Part shown: one piece after another, positions 1 through 7,681 of the stretch | Layout: every line of letters starts with the position of its first letter | Position numbering within the stretch: position 1 is the stretch's first letter | Notes under the pieces: generated by a model | Databases searched by the model: none | Told to the model about the DNA's origin: nothing | Seen by the model: only the letters and a program-made list of their open reading frames with translations | Virus record (IMG/VR): IMGVR_UViG_3300025010_000017 | Span: 1 to 47,704 of that record | From: a virus | DNA length: 47,704 bases | Reading direction: 5' to 3' (one strand) | Program-made: the position numbers and the translations under genes

Positions 1-103
1 TCATCTCGTCAAGCTGTTTTAGCACCTGCCGAAGCTCCGGGTCTGCCGTCTGAAGCAGCGGAGAGGTTAAGTCAGGCTTTTTGGTTGTCTGATACTTCTT
101 CAT
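1..103 (-). CDS. Tail fibre-like protein, N-terminal fragment (duplicate copy)
   Basis: This is the first 34 codons of the tail fibre-like gene that is complete at 45974-47680. The ATG is read from 103 on the minus strand, and the reading frame runs off the left end of the window. It is the same gene seen twice because the circle was cut here; it is not a second gene. Confidence 0.9.
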   Translation of the reverse strand, partial: MKKYQTTKKPDLTSPLLQTADPELRQVLKQLDEM

Positions 104-127
104 ATGAACCTTTCCAGAATCTCTACA
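1..127. repeat. Terminal direct repeat, left copy
   Basis: Bases 1-127 are identical to 47578-47704. The repeat lies inside the 5' end of a tail gene rather than at an intergenic boundary, and 127 is a common assembler k-mer length. It is most simply the overlap left when a circular or circularly permuted genome is written as a line. The unique genome would then be 47,577 bp. A genuine short terminal repeat is less likely but not excluded. Confidence 0.95.
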
Positions 128-172
128 GTGACCCCACGTTGACCGAGAAACCGCCTATGCCCCAAAAGTGGG

Positions 173-3100
173 CTAGTCCCCCTTGGCAGGCGTGTCAGCT
201 ATCTCAAAGCCGATATGGTGGATAGTCGGCGGAGTCGCCGTGTCCACGGATAGTTTGACCTGCACGGCGTTGCACATGAGGTTAAGCCCCACCTTGTAGG
301 TGGTCTTATCCGTCGATGTGGTCAGCGTCTTTGTGACAGGTGTAACCGTCTTCAGTCCATGCGTGTTGAATACCATCGTCAGCGTCACCGCAGAGGTTGA
401 TTCAACATCAATGACGAACTCACGCACGTTCACGTCTGCTCCCGGACTGCCGACCTGCACGAACTGAGTCCATACCTCACGGGTAGGGGTAGTATCGCCC
501 ATCTCGCTTGTGGCATGGGAAAACAGGTCGTACATCTTGCCAGCGGAGGATACCCCGTAGAGCTTGCCTCCGCTGCCCGTAGAGCAGATGCCGACAAGTG
601 TTGTTAAGAGCGAGGCGTGACGTATGCGCCATGCGCCTGTCTCAAGCTCGTATATCAACAGAGCCATAGCATCATCATACTCGCAGAGGCAGACATATCG
701 GTCTTTCCAATGGGCTGCCGAGTGCGGTTTTGTCCAATCTATTAGGCTTGAGTCCACCTTGTACCGGCTTATCGGTTGCGCAAGCCCACCTGCGTATCCG
801 TAGAAGTGCTGTCCGTCATGCCAGATGAGGGCTTTTCGGCAGTCCGCAACAGTTCGTCCAGATACGCACCCGATTGAGTCCAGACGGACAAATTTCCAGC
901 CTGATTGACAGTTATCTCCGCGTAGCAGGAAGAACTCGGTATCGAGAAAGACAAACTTCTCGTCGCCACGGGCGACCATTCTCCGTATCTCACTACCAGT
1001 GACCGCATAACCGTCAAGTTCGCCACCATCACTCGCAGGGCTATCTTCATTAGTAACCGTAGGATAAGCCCACGGCTTGCGGTAGCTAGATACCTCAATT
1101 GCTGTCCTCCTTTTCCATACCTCTGTCTCGCCGTCCCAGTCCAGGCAGCCTGCGTATACCCTGCCGTCTGCTATCATCACATGCTTTGCGCTTGATGCGT
1201 AATCGTTAGCTATTTCCATGATAAGCGGCACTTCACGCCCGTTCAGCATGGCAAGCTCGTCGTCTGCGCCTGAGTCTATGTACGCAGGAGAGCTTATCAC
1301 GCTTGCGCCAGCGTACCACCAATCGCTCCATGCTTTGCTTGTGCCTTCGTACTTCTGCCTGTAGTAGAGCACGTGGGTCAGATACGCCCCGTATTCGGTC
1401 GCAACGGGCATAGCCGTGACGTCGAACTTCGCGCCTGTGCCTGTCCCGCCTGTCACACCAGAACCCGCCGCCGATTCGGTCACATAGCCTGTACCGGACT
1501 CTGCCAGCCTGAACGTGGTAATCGCCCCTGCCGTGACTGTTAAGACCTCTATCTTGCAGTCGTCGCCGCCTGTGCCTTGCGTGGTGTCGTCGGAGAGCGT
1601 CAGCATATCGCCTGCCGTGTAGCCAGTGCCGGCAGATGCGGCATGTAGCGTGACGGCTGTAACCGGACCGCCCAAAAGCGAAGGCGTTACCGTGAACGTG
1701 CGCCAGGGGTCAGCGAACACCCAATCGTTCGGGCTGCCGTCTTCATGGTCGGGGTCAGACGGGTTGCTTATCATAAGCTGCCAATCGTCGTTTGCAAGCC
1801 GGTCTTTCCCGGCGAAGCAGTACCGCCATCTGAAGGCCGGGTCTGCCGGGGTCTTGCCCGTACCGCCTTCGGCAAACCGCTGAAGCACGAACGCAGAGCC
1901 GCCGCCCATCGAATCGGTAGGATAGAAAGCCAGATCGTCTATGCGAAACGCCTGGTGGAAATTGTCGGAGTCGCTGTCAAGCTCCGCCTCGATATGCACC
2001 GCAAACTTGGCCGCAGTCGCAGGCGCAACGGCTGTGACCTGCTTCAGCCGATAGTCTTTGCTCATGTCCTCGTAGTACGGAGTCGCCGCAGTCGGGCCGG
2101 GTGAATAGACCGTGGATATGAGCGCGTCTGCCGCTGTGTACCACCGGATCTCACTTCGCCATGAAGCCGCGTGCGCCCCGCCCTCGTCGGGTGAGTAGTA
2201 CCATACATCGAAGGTGTAGCTCCTGCCGGCTGTTATCCCTGCCGTAATAGCCGATGTGACCGCCTCGTTTGCGTTGTCCAGCCTCATGCAGTAGTTATCC
2301 GTGCGCTGTGCGTCGCTTCGCCTTGTCGCCGCCCCTGTGGTAGTCCATGAGCCGGATAGCGCAGACTCAAAGCCGCCGTTTGCAAGTATGCTTGTGCCTC
2401 TTGGTACGATTCGGGTTATGCCCTCTGTGCTTTCGGTCGTGGTCAAGATGTCGTACCAGGGTGACTTGGACGATGCCTGAAGCTCAGGGAGAAACCAGTT
2501 GCCCGCGTTGCTCCACCTGTCGTTCATGGCATAGCTGTATAGCTTGAGCGTCGCAGTCTTGCCCGTCTCGGGTGCTTCATAGAAGGAGGCAGTCTCTACG
2601 GCCACACCCTCTATGCTCACACCTACCGATGCCTGCGGGAGCCTGAAGGCTATCCTGTGTACCTGCCCGAGCGGTTCTATCCGTGGTATGCTCACCTTTG
2701 TAACAAGCGTGGTGCAGGCGGTATCCGAGTATAGCCCTATCTCGTAGCCAGAAGGCTGCAACGTCGGGTCATTTGCAAACGTGCCGAACGCCTCATAGCC
2801 TTGAGGATCGTCGGCAAGGTATATGTCCAGTAATAGCCATTCCTTTGTGAGAACAGCAGGGATACCCGCTGTGAAAGCCTGCTCACCGGCAAGCGCGGTA
2901 TCCGTGAAGACGAACGTGCCTGTCGAGGTTGCCTCCGAATAGGTGTATGAAGCGTCCTTTGCGGTAAAGAGTGTGCCTGTTATGTCGAACCCCTGCACGG
3001 CAGGACTCGTGGAGAGCGCGACCACCGGCCTTGCCTTGCGCCTGTAATCGTCAGGGCTTTTGAGCGAGAGAGGGCGCATGATGGTTGCGCCGAGTGATTC

Positions 3101-3496
3101 AGGCTCGTATGCCATGAGCTTGGCGTCAGGCCCGTCAGATGCGAATATCGCCTGAGTGCCGTAGCGCACGGGAACGGCGTCAGTCACCAGCGGAGGGGTC
3201 TGCGTGCTTGGCGTAGACCATGCAGGAGTGCCTATGTCGAAGCTTGCCACGTGCTCCGAGGCGTCACGAGATAGCACAAGCTGGCTGCCGTCTGCCTTCA
3301 GGAACGGTATTGGCGTATTGGCAGGGGTAACACCGGAGAGAGCCGCCGTGCCTACCTGCAAGCCTAGCAGTTCAGGCGTCATGCTCCCGCCCGTCCCGTC
3401 ATAGCCCGACTGCCGAGCGAGTATTGCCTTTGCGCCTGAAGCTATTCTGCGAATGGTAGTTATCCCACCGCTGAAATCCTGTTTGCCGACCAGCAT
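173..3496 (-). CDS. Large tail nozzle/stabilization-like protein with a carbohydrate-binding-like insert
   Basis: 1107 aa. The N-terminus (LVGKQDFSGGITTI) and the C-terminal third resemble the beta-propeller tail proteins that close the podovirus portal (T7 gp12 nozzle or P22 gp10 class). The C-terminal part has repeated short strands with LDTEFFLLRG and LIWHDGQHFYGYAGG. Around residues 370-530 there is a segment typical of carbohydrate-binding jelly rolls: NGGFESALSGSW, then a YTFDVWYYSPDEGG strand and an FRIDDLAFYP ending. It follows the endolysin and is the last gene before the tail fibre gene across the circle junction. The nozzle role is inferred from fold-like features and context, not from a clear motif. 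The start is the ATG at 3496. Confidence 0.5.
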   Translation of the reverse strand: MLVGKQDFSGGITTIRRIASGAKAILARQSGYDGTGGSMTPELLGLQVGTAALSGVTPANTPIPFLKADGSQLVLSRDASEHVASFDIGTPAWSTPSTQTPPLVTDAVPVRYGTQAIFASDGPDAKLMAYEPESLGATIMRPLSLKSPDDYRRKARPVVALSTSPAVQGFDITGTLFTAKDASYTYSEATSTGTFVFTDTALAGEQAFTAGIPAVLTKEWLLLDIYLADDPQGYEAFGTFANDPTLQPSGYEIGLYSDTACTTLVTKVSIPRIEPLGQVHRIAFRLPQASVGVSIEGVAVETASFYEAPETGKTATLKLYSYAMNDRWSNAGNWFLPELQASSKSPWYDILTTTESTEGITRIVPRGTSILANGGFESALSGSWTTTGAATRRSDAQRTDNYCMRLDNANEAVTSAITAGITAGRSYTFDVWYYSPDEGGAHAASWRSEIRWYTAADALISTVYSPGPTAATPYYEDMSKDYRLKQVTAVAPATAAKFAVHIEAELDSDSDNFHQAFRIDDLAFYPTDSMGGGSAFVLQRFAEGGTGKTPADPAFRWRYCFAGKDRLANDDWQLMISNPSDPDHEDGSPNDWVFADPWRTFTVTPSLLGGPVTAVTLHAASAGTGYTAGDMLTLSDDTTQGTGGDDCKIEVLTVTAGAITTFRLAESGTGYVTESAAGSGVTGGTGTGAKFDVTAMPVATEYGAYLTHVLYYRQKYEGTSKAWSDWWYAGASVISSPAYIDSGADDELAMLNGREVPLIMEIANDYASSAKHVMIADGRVYAGCLDWDGETEVWKRRTAIEVSSYRKPWAYPTVTNEDSPASDGGELDGYAVTGSEIRRMVARGDEKFVFLDTEFFLLRGDNCQSGWKFVRLDSIGCVSGRTVADCRKALIWHDGQHFYGYAGGLAQPISRYKVDSSLIDWTKPHSAAHWKDRYVCLCEYDDAMALLIYELETGAWRIRHASLLTTLVGICSTGSGGKLYGVSSAGKMYDLFSHATSEMGDTTPTREVWTQFVQVGSPGADVNVREFVIDVESTSAVTLTMVFNTHGLKTVTPVTKTLTTSTDKTTYKVGLNLMCNAVQVKLSVDTATPPTIHHIGFEIADTPAKGD

Positions 3497-3562
3497 TGTT
3501 CACCCCTTAAAAGATGTTACAAAAATGCCCGCACTTGTCGATAAGTACAGGCGGTTCGTAAC

Positions 3563-4090
3563 TCAAAGTTTGGTATATTCAAAGTGCATCGGGTCAGGCC
3601 GTTTCCAGTTACCGCCCCAGTCGAACCCGTTGGTCTCGAAGCAGCCAACGAACCAATCGGGCAGACTGCCCTTCGTGCCCATGCCGTTGCGCCGAGGGTC
3701 TATGTCTATCGCCGCCCCGAACGCGTGTGTGGAAAGCGTGTGGCCGCCTCGTATCACGCGGTAGGAGTAGATGCCCCCGAACACGTCAAGGCCAAGCCAG
3801 CGAAGGTATACGAGTGTCTTCTTGTCGTAGAAGTCGGGTGACTGTGTGTAGCCGTATTTGCGCTTTATCTCAGCCCTTGCGATTGCATACACGTCTTCAA
3901 GAGCAAGGACAAGAGAATCCTCCATATCCTTATGTACTCTGCACACAGAGACGCGTCTGCCGTCCCATGACGCACGCATCCGATATGGCAGTTCTACATA
4001 CACGAGGTTGGCGTCCTCCCATCCCGGGTTAGCCTTGGCGAATTTGCCTCTTGGATCTCCGAAGCGTTTTATAAGCTCACTTTGGGTCAT
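3563..4090 (-). CDS. M15-family peptidase endolysin
   Basis: 175 aa. Predicted zinc peptidase of the M15 (VanY / L-alanyl-D-glutamate peptidase) family that cleaves peptidoglycan cross-links at lysis. The zinc motif SxHxxGxAxD reads STHAFGAAID (H122, D129) and the second half is DPMHFEY (H169). The start is ATG 4090, preceded by GGAGG five bases upstream, in preference to an in-frame GTG at 4102. It overlaps the end of the upstream gene by 4 bases. No signal peptide is visible, so release should depend on a holin; several small membrane proteins lie just upstream. It could instead be virion-associated, but the neighbours favour an endolysin. Confidence 0.85.
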   Translation of the reverse strand: MTQSELIKRFGDPRGKFAKANPGWEDANLVYVELPYRMRASWDGRRVSVCRVHKDMEDSLVLALEDVYAIARAEIKRKYGYTQSPDFYDKKTLVYLRWLGLDVFGGIYSYRVIRGGHTLSTHAFGAAIDIDPRRNGMGTKGSLPDWFVGCFETNGFDWGGNWKRPDPMHFEYTKL

Positions 4091-4509
4091 CTGTTCCTCC
4101 ACAACCGCTCGTATTCAGCGGCCTTGTCGGAAACCTCTTGCTGTATGGAGTTGCGTATCGCAATCCTCAAATCTCTGTTGCATGCGCCGTTAAACTTCTC
4201 GTTGTCTCTCATCAAGTAGCACTCGTCTACCCACAGGGTTGTTTCGTACTTTGCATCTTGGAATCCATGCTCTTTGACCAGCACGGCAATAACATCGTCC
4301 CATATTTCCGTAGAATAAGAACACGTGCGAAGACCACGAACGTCTTTTGCGGCTATGAATTTCTCTACGTTGTGGATAATCACCTTTGCCGATGCCTCAG
4401 CGAACATAGCCGTTAGTTGGTCGCGGGTAAACGTGTCCTCATGCAGAAGGATAGTGTATCTTTGCGCTTCCTCTTGATACTCGCTGCACTCCAAACGGTA
4501 TAAGTACAT
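4087..4509 (-). CDS. Hypothetical protein, lysis region
   Basis: 140 aa, acidic and predicted mostly helical, with no recognised domain or membrane segment. It begins MYLYRLECSEYQEEAQRY and ends AAEYERLWRNR. It overlaps the small membrane gene upstream (stop at 4509) and the endolysin downstream by 4 bases, so the three are probably translationally coupled. Its position between a membrane protein and the endolysin suggests a lysis-related or regulatory role, but nothing in the sequence shows it. Confidence 0.7.
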   Translation of the reverse strand: MYLYRLECSEYQEEAQRYTILLHEDTFTRDQLTAMFAEASAKVIIHNVEKFIAAKDVRGLRTCSYSTEIWDDVIAVLVKEHGFQDAKYETTLWVDECYLMRDNEKFNGACNRDLRIAIRNSIQQEVSDKAAEYERLWRNR

Positions 4510-4652
4510 CAGTCCTCGCCCTCCATCTCACCGACCATTCCGGTGTCCTCTCGCAGTCGCCGTTCCATGCGCTCTATCTCACGGTCTGCGTACCACATGC
4601 AGGCAAATGGCAGCCCTGCCACAACGAACGCTCCAACTGCAAGCCACCACAT
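4509..4652 (-). CDS. Small membrane protein A (holin- or spanin-like)
   Basis: 47 aa. One hydrophobic segment at about residues 2-20 (WWLAVGAFVVAGLPFACMWY), then a charged, helical, acidic tail. The start at ATG 4652 is preceded by AGGGGGC. A longer in-frame version from 4739 is possible but would begin inside the upstream gene with no ribosome site. Its start resembles that of the 30-aa protein at 4755-4847 (MWWLAVGAFV versus MGWLVVGAFV), suggesting duplication. It overlaps a different-frame gene (4574-4753). Holin, spanin subunit or pinholin are all possible. Confidence 0.65.
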   Translation of the reverse strand: MWWLAVGAFVVAGLPFACMWYADREIERMERRLREDTGMVGEMEGED

Positions 4653-4753
4653 AATAGCCCCCTGTCTTCGTCTCTCAAATCGCGAAGTATCATTACCACC
4701 AAGACAAACACTATCACTGATGATATTACTCCTATCCATTCAAACCAGACCAT
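4574..4753 (-). CDS. Small membrane protein B, overlapping in another frame
   Basis: 59 aa. N-terminal membrane segment (IGVISSVIVFVLVVMIL, residues 7-23), then an Arg/Asp-rich stretch and a Cys-containing tail. The start ATG 4753 lies two bases after the stop of the 30-aa gene and has AAGGAAGGG upstream. Its last 79 bases overlap the next gene in a different frame. Overlapping frames of small membrane proteins beside an endolysin recall two-component spanins, but no lipobox is visible. The gene could also end functionally where the downstream gene starts, with the tail merely tolerated. Confidence 0.55.
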   Translation of the reverse strand: MVWFEWIGVISSVIVFVLVVMILRDLRDEDRGLLCGGLQLERSLWQGCHLPACGTQTVR

Positions 4754-4754
4754 A

Positions 4755-4847
4755 TCAGCCCTTCCTTAAATACTCAACGAGTAGTATTGCCCCGAAGATA
4801 ATCACTACCATATCTAATACAAATGCGCCAACTACAAGCCAGCCCAT
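4755..4847 (-). CDS. 30-aa membrane peptide
   Basis: 30 aa, almost entirely one hydrophobic helix (WLVVGAFVLDMVVIIFGAILLV) with a positively charged end (EYLRKG). ATG 4847 is preceded by AAGGGGGCTAAT, nearly the same ribosome site as that of the 47-aa protein downstream. It begins just before the metallophosphoesterase gene ends (stop at 4849-4851). Size and topology fit a small holin-like or lysis-regulating peptide. Function is not shown. Confidence 0.55.
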   Translation of the reverse strand: MGWLVVGAFVLDMVVIIFGAILLVEYLRKG

Positions 4848-4848
4848 A

Positions 4849-5928
4849 TTAGCCCCCTTGCCCTGCTATGTAGCACTCTGCGTCTCCTATCGACCAGAAG
4901 GCAGACATCTGCTTCTTGTCAGGGTGGAAAACTATGCAAGGAGCGGCAAAGTACCCCTGCTTGAAGTGCCGCTGGCTGAAGTCGTCGTCTGTCTTGAACG
5001 TGCCGCACTTTACGGCGATCCATCTGCCGTGATCGTCCATGCCCTGCGCCATCTCCGGATTGTGCGTGTGAGCGTCTACCATCACGTCTACCACATCACG
5101 CCCGACTCTTGCTGTCTGCCTCGATGAGTGCGTTGCGTTGAAAGATGAGTTGTACCTGTTCTGGTGGTTCAGTGTGTACGTATACTCTACCGCCCCTACC
5201 TTGAGCGTCAGATGCCCTGCGCCCCGGAAGTAGGGTATATCCTTGGCCTTTATGTCTTCGATGGGTGAGAAGCCGAATACCTTCTCATGCTGAGATTCAG
5301 TATGGTTGCCCCAGGTACAGCAGATGAGCTTTCCTGCGTCCACCAATTCTCGCCAAAGGTTCTCAAAGAACCACTTCTGTTCATGCGGGTCTAAACTCTG
5401 CCAGAGTGTCGGCTTGACGCTCTTGAACTGCCCTCGCTGCTCTAACTCATCACCGCAGCTTATGACGTACAGCCCGTCTGTGGTCAGCACCTTCTCTATC
5501 CAGCCCTCAAGCATGTCAATATCGGTCGCAAGTGAGCCGAAGTGCCAGTCCGCCGAGTGCGTCACCATGATTGGCTTGTCTGTGGCAAGCGAGACGTAAG
5601 CCCTGTCCTGCCAATAGACGCTCTTTTCCTTCTGCTCTCCAATGGCTTTTGCGCGAACCAGGAGGCTTCGCCAATCGGTATCGGCGTGAACCTTGTCCTC
5701 GAAGACGGGTGTTACTGAGTTTGGCGTAGTGACAAGTGCTCTCGATGCTCGCATGACCGATTTTCTGATGGAGTCACCGACAACGTAATTGCCCGTAGCC
5801 TCTGTTATCTGCCTTGCCACAGCGTCCCAACTCTGCCCCTGGTCTCTTAGATGCTTTGCGTAATCTCGCATTGTGCCATAGGGAGCGTACTCCGTATCCC
5901 ACGGCATATTCGTCGGACTGCACCGCAT
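4849..5928 (-). CDS. Metallophosphoesterase (calcineurin-like)
   Basis: 359 aa. The two-metal phosphoesterase signature is complete: DxH at D127/H129 (SADWHFGS), GD at 159-160 (SCGDELEQ), GNHT at 207-210, H255 (LNHQNR) and HTH at 287-289. The N-terminal ~60 residues look like a helix-turn-helix (WDAVARQITEATGNYV). Such enzymes hydrolyse phosphomono- or diesters. The substrate is unknown; phage relatives are often annotated as DNA or nucleotide phosphoesterases. ATG 5928 with AGGAGG upstream is preferred over an in-frame upstream start that would overlap the neighbouring gene. Its position in the late operon, before lysis, is odd for a replication protein. Confidence 0.8.
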   Translation of the reverse strand: MRCSPTNMPWDTEYAPYGTMRDYAKHLRDQGQSWDAVARQITEATGNYVVGDSIRKSVMRASRALVTTPNSVTPVFEDKVHADTDWRSLLVRAKAIGEQKEKSVYWQDRAYVSLATDKPIMVTHSADWHFGSLATDIDMLEGWIEKVLTTDGLYVISCGDELEQRGQFKSVKPTLWQSLDPHEQKWFFENLWRELVDAGKLICCTWGNHTESQHEKVFGFSPIEDIKAKDIPYFRGAGHLTLKVGAVEYTYTLNHQNRYNSSFNATHSSRQTARVGRDVVDVMVDAHTHNPEMAQGMDDHGRWIAVKCGTFKTDDDFSQRHFKQGYFAAPCIVFHPDKKQMSAFWSIGDAECYIAGQGG

Positions 5929-5936
5929 AAAGCCTC

Positions 5937-6266
5937 CTAGCTTGGTATCTCTGACAGGCGGTAGTAAATCGGCAGCCCCATAGCCTCTGCCTTCGCCTTC
6001 TCTGCCAACGTCCCTTTTGAGTTCTGCCAGCCCAAGAGCAGCAGCACGCACTCGCAGGACTCCAGCCAGTTTAGCCCTAACTCAAGCCACTGGTCATCTG
6101 TTATGTCTGATGCGTATATCTCGCCCTCGCCCGTCATGGTATGAGGGCAAAAGGGCGTATGTCCCGCCCTGATAAGGTCGAACATGGCATACCTGGCGTT
6201 GACTATGTTTATCTGAACGCCCTGCGGCGTGCTTGCCCTGTACGGCCCTGCTATGTAAACCTTCAA
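5937..6266 (-). CDS. Nucleoside 2-deoxyribosyltransferase-like / DUF4406 protein
   Basis: 109 aa. It opens with MKVYIAGPYRA, the nucleotide-binding start typical of nucleoside 2-deoxyribosyltransferase-like proteins. The family's usual later features follow: a D near 61 (DQWLELGLNWLESCECVLLL) and a strand plus GWQNSKGTLAEKAKAEAMGLPIYY, where SKGTxxE matches the catalytic Glu region. Members swap bases on deoxynucleosides or hydrolyse nucleotides. In a phage it may serve nucleotide salvage or turnover of a nucleotide signal. It sits eight bases from the metallophosphoesterase, so the two may act on related nucleotides, which is inference. Confidence 0.75.
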   Translation of the reverse strand: MKVYIAGPYRASTPQGVQINIVNARYAMFDLIRAGHTPFCPHTMTGEGEIYASDITDDQWLELGLNWLESCECVLLLLGWQNSKGTLAEKAKAEAMGLPIYYRLSEIPS

Positions 6267-6267
6267 A

Positions 6268-6594
6268 TCAAGCCTCCGGTATCTCTGTGCAAATCTTCAT
6301 TTCGATTGCAAGATTGACGAACTCCTGCGCCGTGGTCGGTATCGGGTGATTGCACCCATGCTTCAGGTTGAGGTAGTTGATGAAGTAGGTGAAGCACTCC
6401 TTGTCAGTCCAATCGCCCTTGCCGTCAACGTCCAACGCTTCTTTGGCCTGCCGGTACTTCTTGCCGAGGAATCCGGGTATCTTCCCTGCCACATGGTTTC
6501 TGAGCTTCTCTATCTCGATCTCCGGCGTCTCTCCGAGCGTGACGGTGTTTATGTTCAGCCCGTCGATGCTGAGCTTCCACCTATGCGCCATCAT
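6268..6594 (-). CDS. Hypothetical late protein
   Basis: 108 aa, mixed charge, no membrane segment. It starts MMAHRWKLSIDGLNINTVTLGE and contains DVDGKGDWTDKECFTYFINYLNLKHGC, which has the spacing of a small helical domain. The start overlaps the upstream stop as ATGATGG (6594 or 6591). No family is recognised. It sits between a membrane protein gene and the deoxyribosyltransferase-like gene in one apparent operon. Confidence 0.65.
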   Translation of the reverse strand: MMAHRWKLSIDGLNINTVTLGETPEIEIEKLRNHVAGKIPGFLGKKYRQAKEALDVDGKGDWTDKECFTYFINYLNLKHGCNHPIPTTAQEFVNLAIEMKICTEIPEA

Positions 6595-6854
6595 TTCACG
6601 CCCCACGCATTGATGAACGCCTGCGCTTCAGGCCGAAGGTCTTTGTACGGGTCATAGTTGCCGATAAGCACCCTTGAGAGGAATACCAGCGGCCTCTTTG
6701 CCATGTCGTTTAGGATTATGACCGTGAGCGCAACAAAGGCAGAGGCGATTACCAGACCGCCCCTCAGAGCGTCCATGTCGCCCTCGACAGCGCACCTTGT
6801 CAGCCCCTTGCTGAACTGGCTTACTTCTTTTGCTGCATCGCTAATCTTGCTCAT
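6591..6854 (-). CDS. Putative membrane protein (holin candidate)
   Basis: 87 aa. Residues about 31-50 form one hydrophobic span (GLVIASAFVALTVIILNDMA), followed by a second moderately hydrophobic part (PLVFLSRVLIG) and a soluble C-terminus. It is the second of three consecutive membrane-protein genes. Size and position upstream of the endolysin suit a holin or holin partner, but no holin family is recognised by eye. Confidence 0.6.
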   Translation of the reverse strand: MSKISDAAKEVSQFSKGLTRCAVEGDMDALRGGLVIASAFVALTVIILNDMAKRPLVFLSRVLIGNYDPYKDLRPEAQAFINAWGVK

Positions 6855-6857
6855 TAC

Positions 6858-7064
6858 TTAAGCCTTCCTTTCACGGATATACTTCTGCACAAACTCAATC
6901 AGGAAGTAGACCATCGGCAGCCAGCTTGCGGCCTCCGGGTGTCCTTCGCCAGCCGCCTTCAGCCAGCCGGTCGCCTCGTTTGCGGCATACGCCAGAAGCG
7001 CAGTCGCCGCGATTACCAGGAATCTGCGAAGCACCGCATAAGCGGCCTTCTTAAATGCGTTCAT
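6858..7064 (-). CDS. Putative small holin-like membrane protein
   Basis: 68 aa. It starts MNAFKKAAYAVLRRF, then has a hydrophobic stretch at about 15-30 (LVIAATALLAYAA), a middle turn and a second weaker span (WLPMVYFLIEFVQKYI), ending RERKA. A two-span small protein with a charged C-terminus is the usual holin plan. ATG 7064 is chosen over GTG 7079, because the GTG lacks a ribosome site while GTGAGG lies at suitable distance from the ATG. The downstream ATG of the next gene follows within a few bases. Confidence 0.6.
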   Translation of the reverse strand: MNAFKKAAYAVLRRFLVIAATALLAYAANEATGWLKAAGEGHPEAASWLPMVYFLIEFVQKYIRERKA

Positions 7065-7086
7065 GGGTTTTATCCTCACTATTCTT

Positions 7087-7380
7087 TCAAGTTTTACGGC
7101 GCATAGCCTCCTCAGCTAAGTATATTTCATATGCCGTTATAGGTTGCCAGCCTGTTGGTCTAGACTCGTTGCCACAACATATAATATCTGGTTGGAAATA
7201 TATGTTGGCACACCTAGCGGAGCAGTAGTCGTATACTTTTTTTTCTTGAGGAACGCCGTTTATCGCATCTGGCTTATGTACGACATAGTACCAGCCCTCC
7301 GGTATCGCTTTGCCTGGTGAAACCTCTGCCTTGCGCCCGCACGTGTCGCACGTTACTATCGTCACTTCTTTTGTAGACAT
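7087..7380 (-). CDS. Small zinc-finger protein
   Basis: 97 aa. It has two CxxC-type pairs (CDTCGR near 11-14, then CSARCANIY near 53-57) and a late CC pair (IICCGNES). This arrangement suggests a zinc-ribbon fold. No enzyme motif is visible. The gene lies between the XhlA-like gene and the holin candidates. Small zinc proteins are frequent in phages with no defined role. Confidence 0.65.
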   Translation of the reverse strand: MSTKEVTIVTCDTCGRKAEVSPGKAIPEGWYYVVHKPDAINGVPQEKKVYDYCSARCANIYFQPDIICCGNESRPTGWQPITAYEIYLAEEAMRRKT

Positions 7381-7445
7381 TTTTGTATCCTCCTACAACT
7401 ATTCTACCGCCCATACAGTTAGCGGTATACGGCATGCATGCCGTG

Positions 7446-7664
7446 TTACTTTGTGATTGCAAACCAACCCTTTGCCATTATCACAAGCGTGCCTGTGATG
7501 ACTGCCGATAATATGCCGACTAGCCATCTGCTTGCTGACTCTATCGTGGACAACCGCCGTTCGTGGTCGTCTACATGGGTGGTCAACCCCGGCAGGCACT
7601 CAAGCCTCGCTATGATGTTCTCCATGTGGACTTCCATCCGTGCCATTCGTTCGTCTTCAACCAT
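7446..7664 (-). CDS. XhlA-like membrane protein (lysis)
   Basis: 72 aa. N-terminal helical, charged coiled-coil segment (ERMARMEVHMENIIARLECL through HERRLSTIESA), then one C-terminal transmembrane helix (WLVGILSAVITGTLVIMAKGWF). This is the plan of haemolysin XhlA-like proteins, which act with holins in cell lysis. ATG 7664 is likely; a TTG nine bases upstream is closer to AGGAG and cannot be excluded. It is the first membrane protein of the lysis stretch that ends with the M15 endolysin. Confidence 0.7.
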   Translation of the reverse strand: MVEDERMARMEVHMENIIARLECLPGLTTHVDDHERRLSTIESASRWLVGILSAVITGTLVIMAKGWFAITK

Positions 7665-7681
7665 TGAAGTCAACGCTCCTC

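Noticed and set aside
1-127. True packaging terminal repeat
   Set aside because: It lies in the middle of a coding region and equals a common assembler k-mer length, so an assembly overlap is simpler.
4543-5127. 194-aa plus-strand frame across the lysis genes
   Set aside because: It is antisense to four coupled genes, has no ribosome site, and has a low-complexity Ser/Pro composition.
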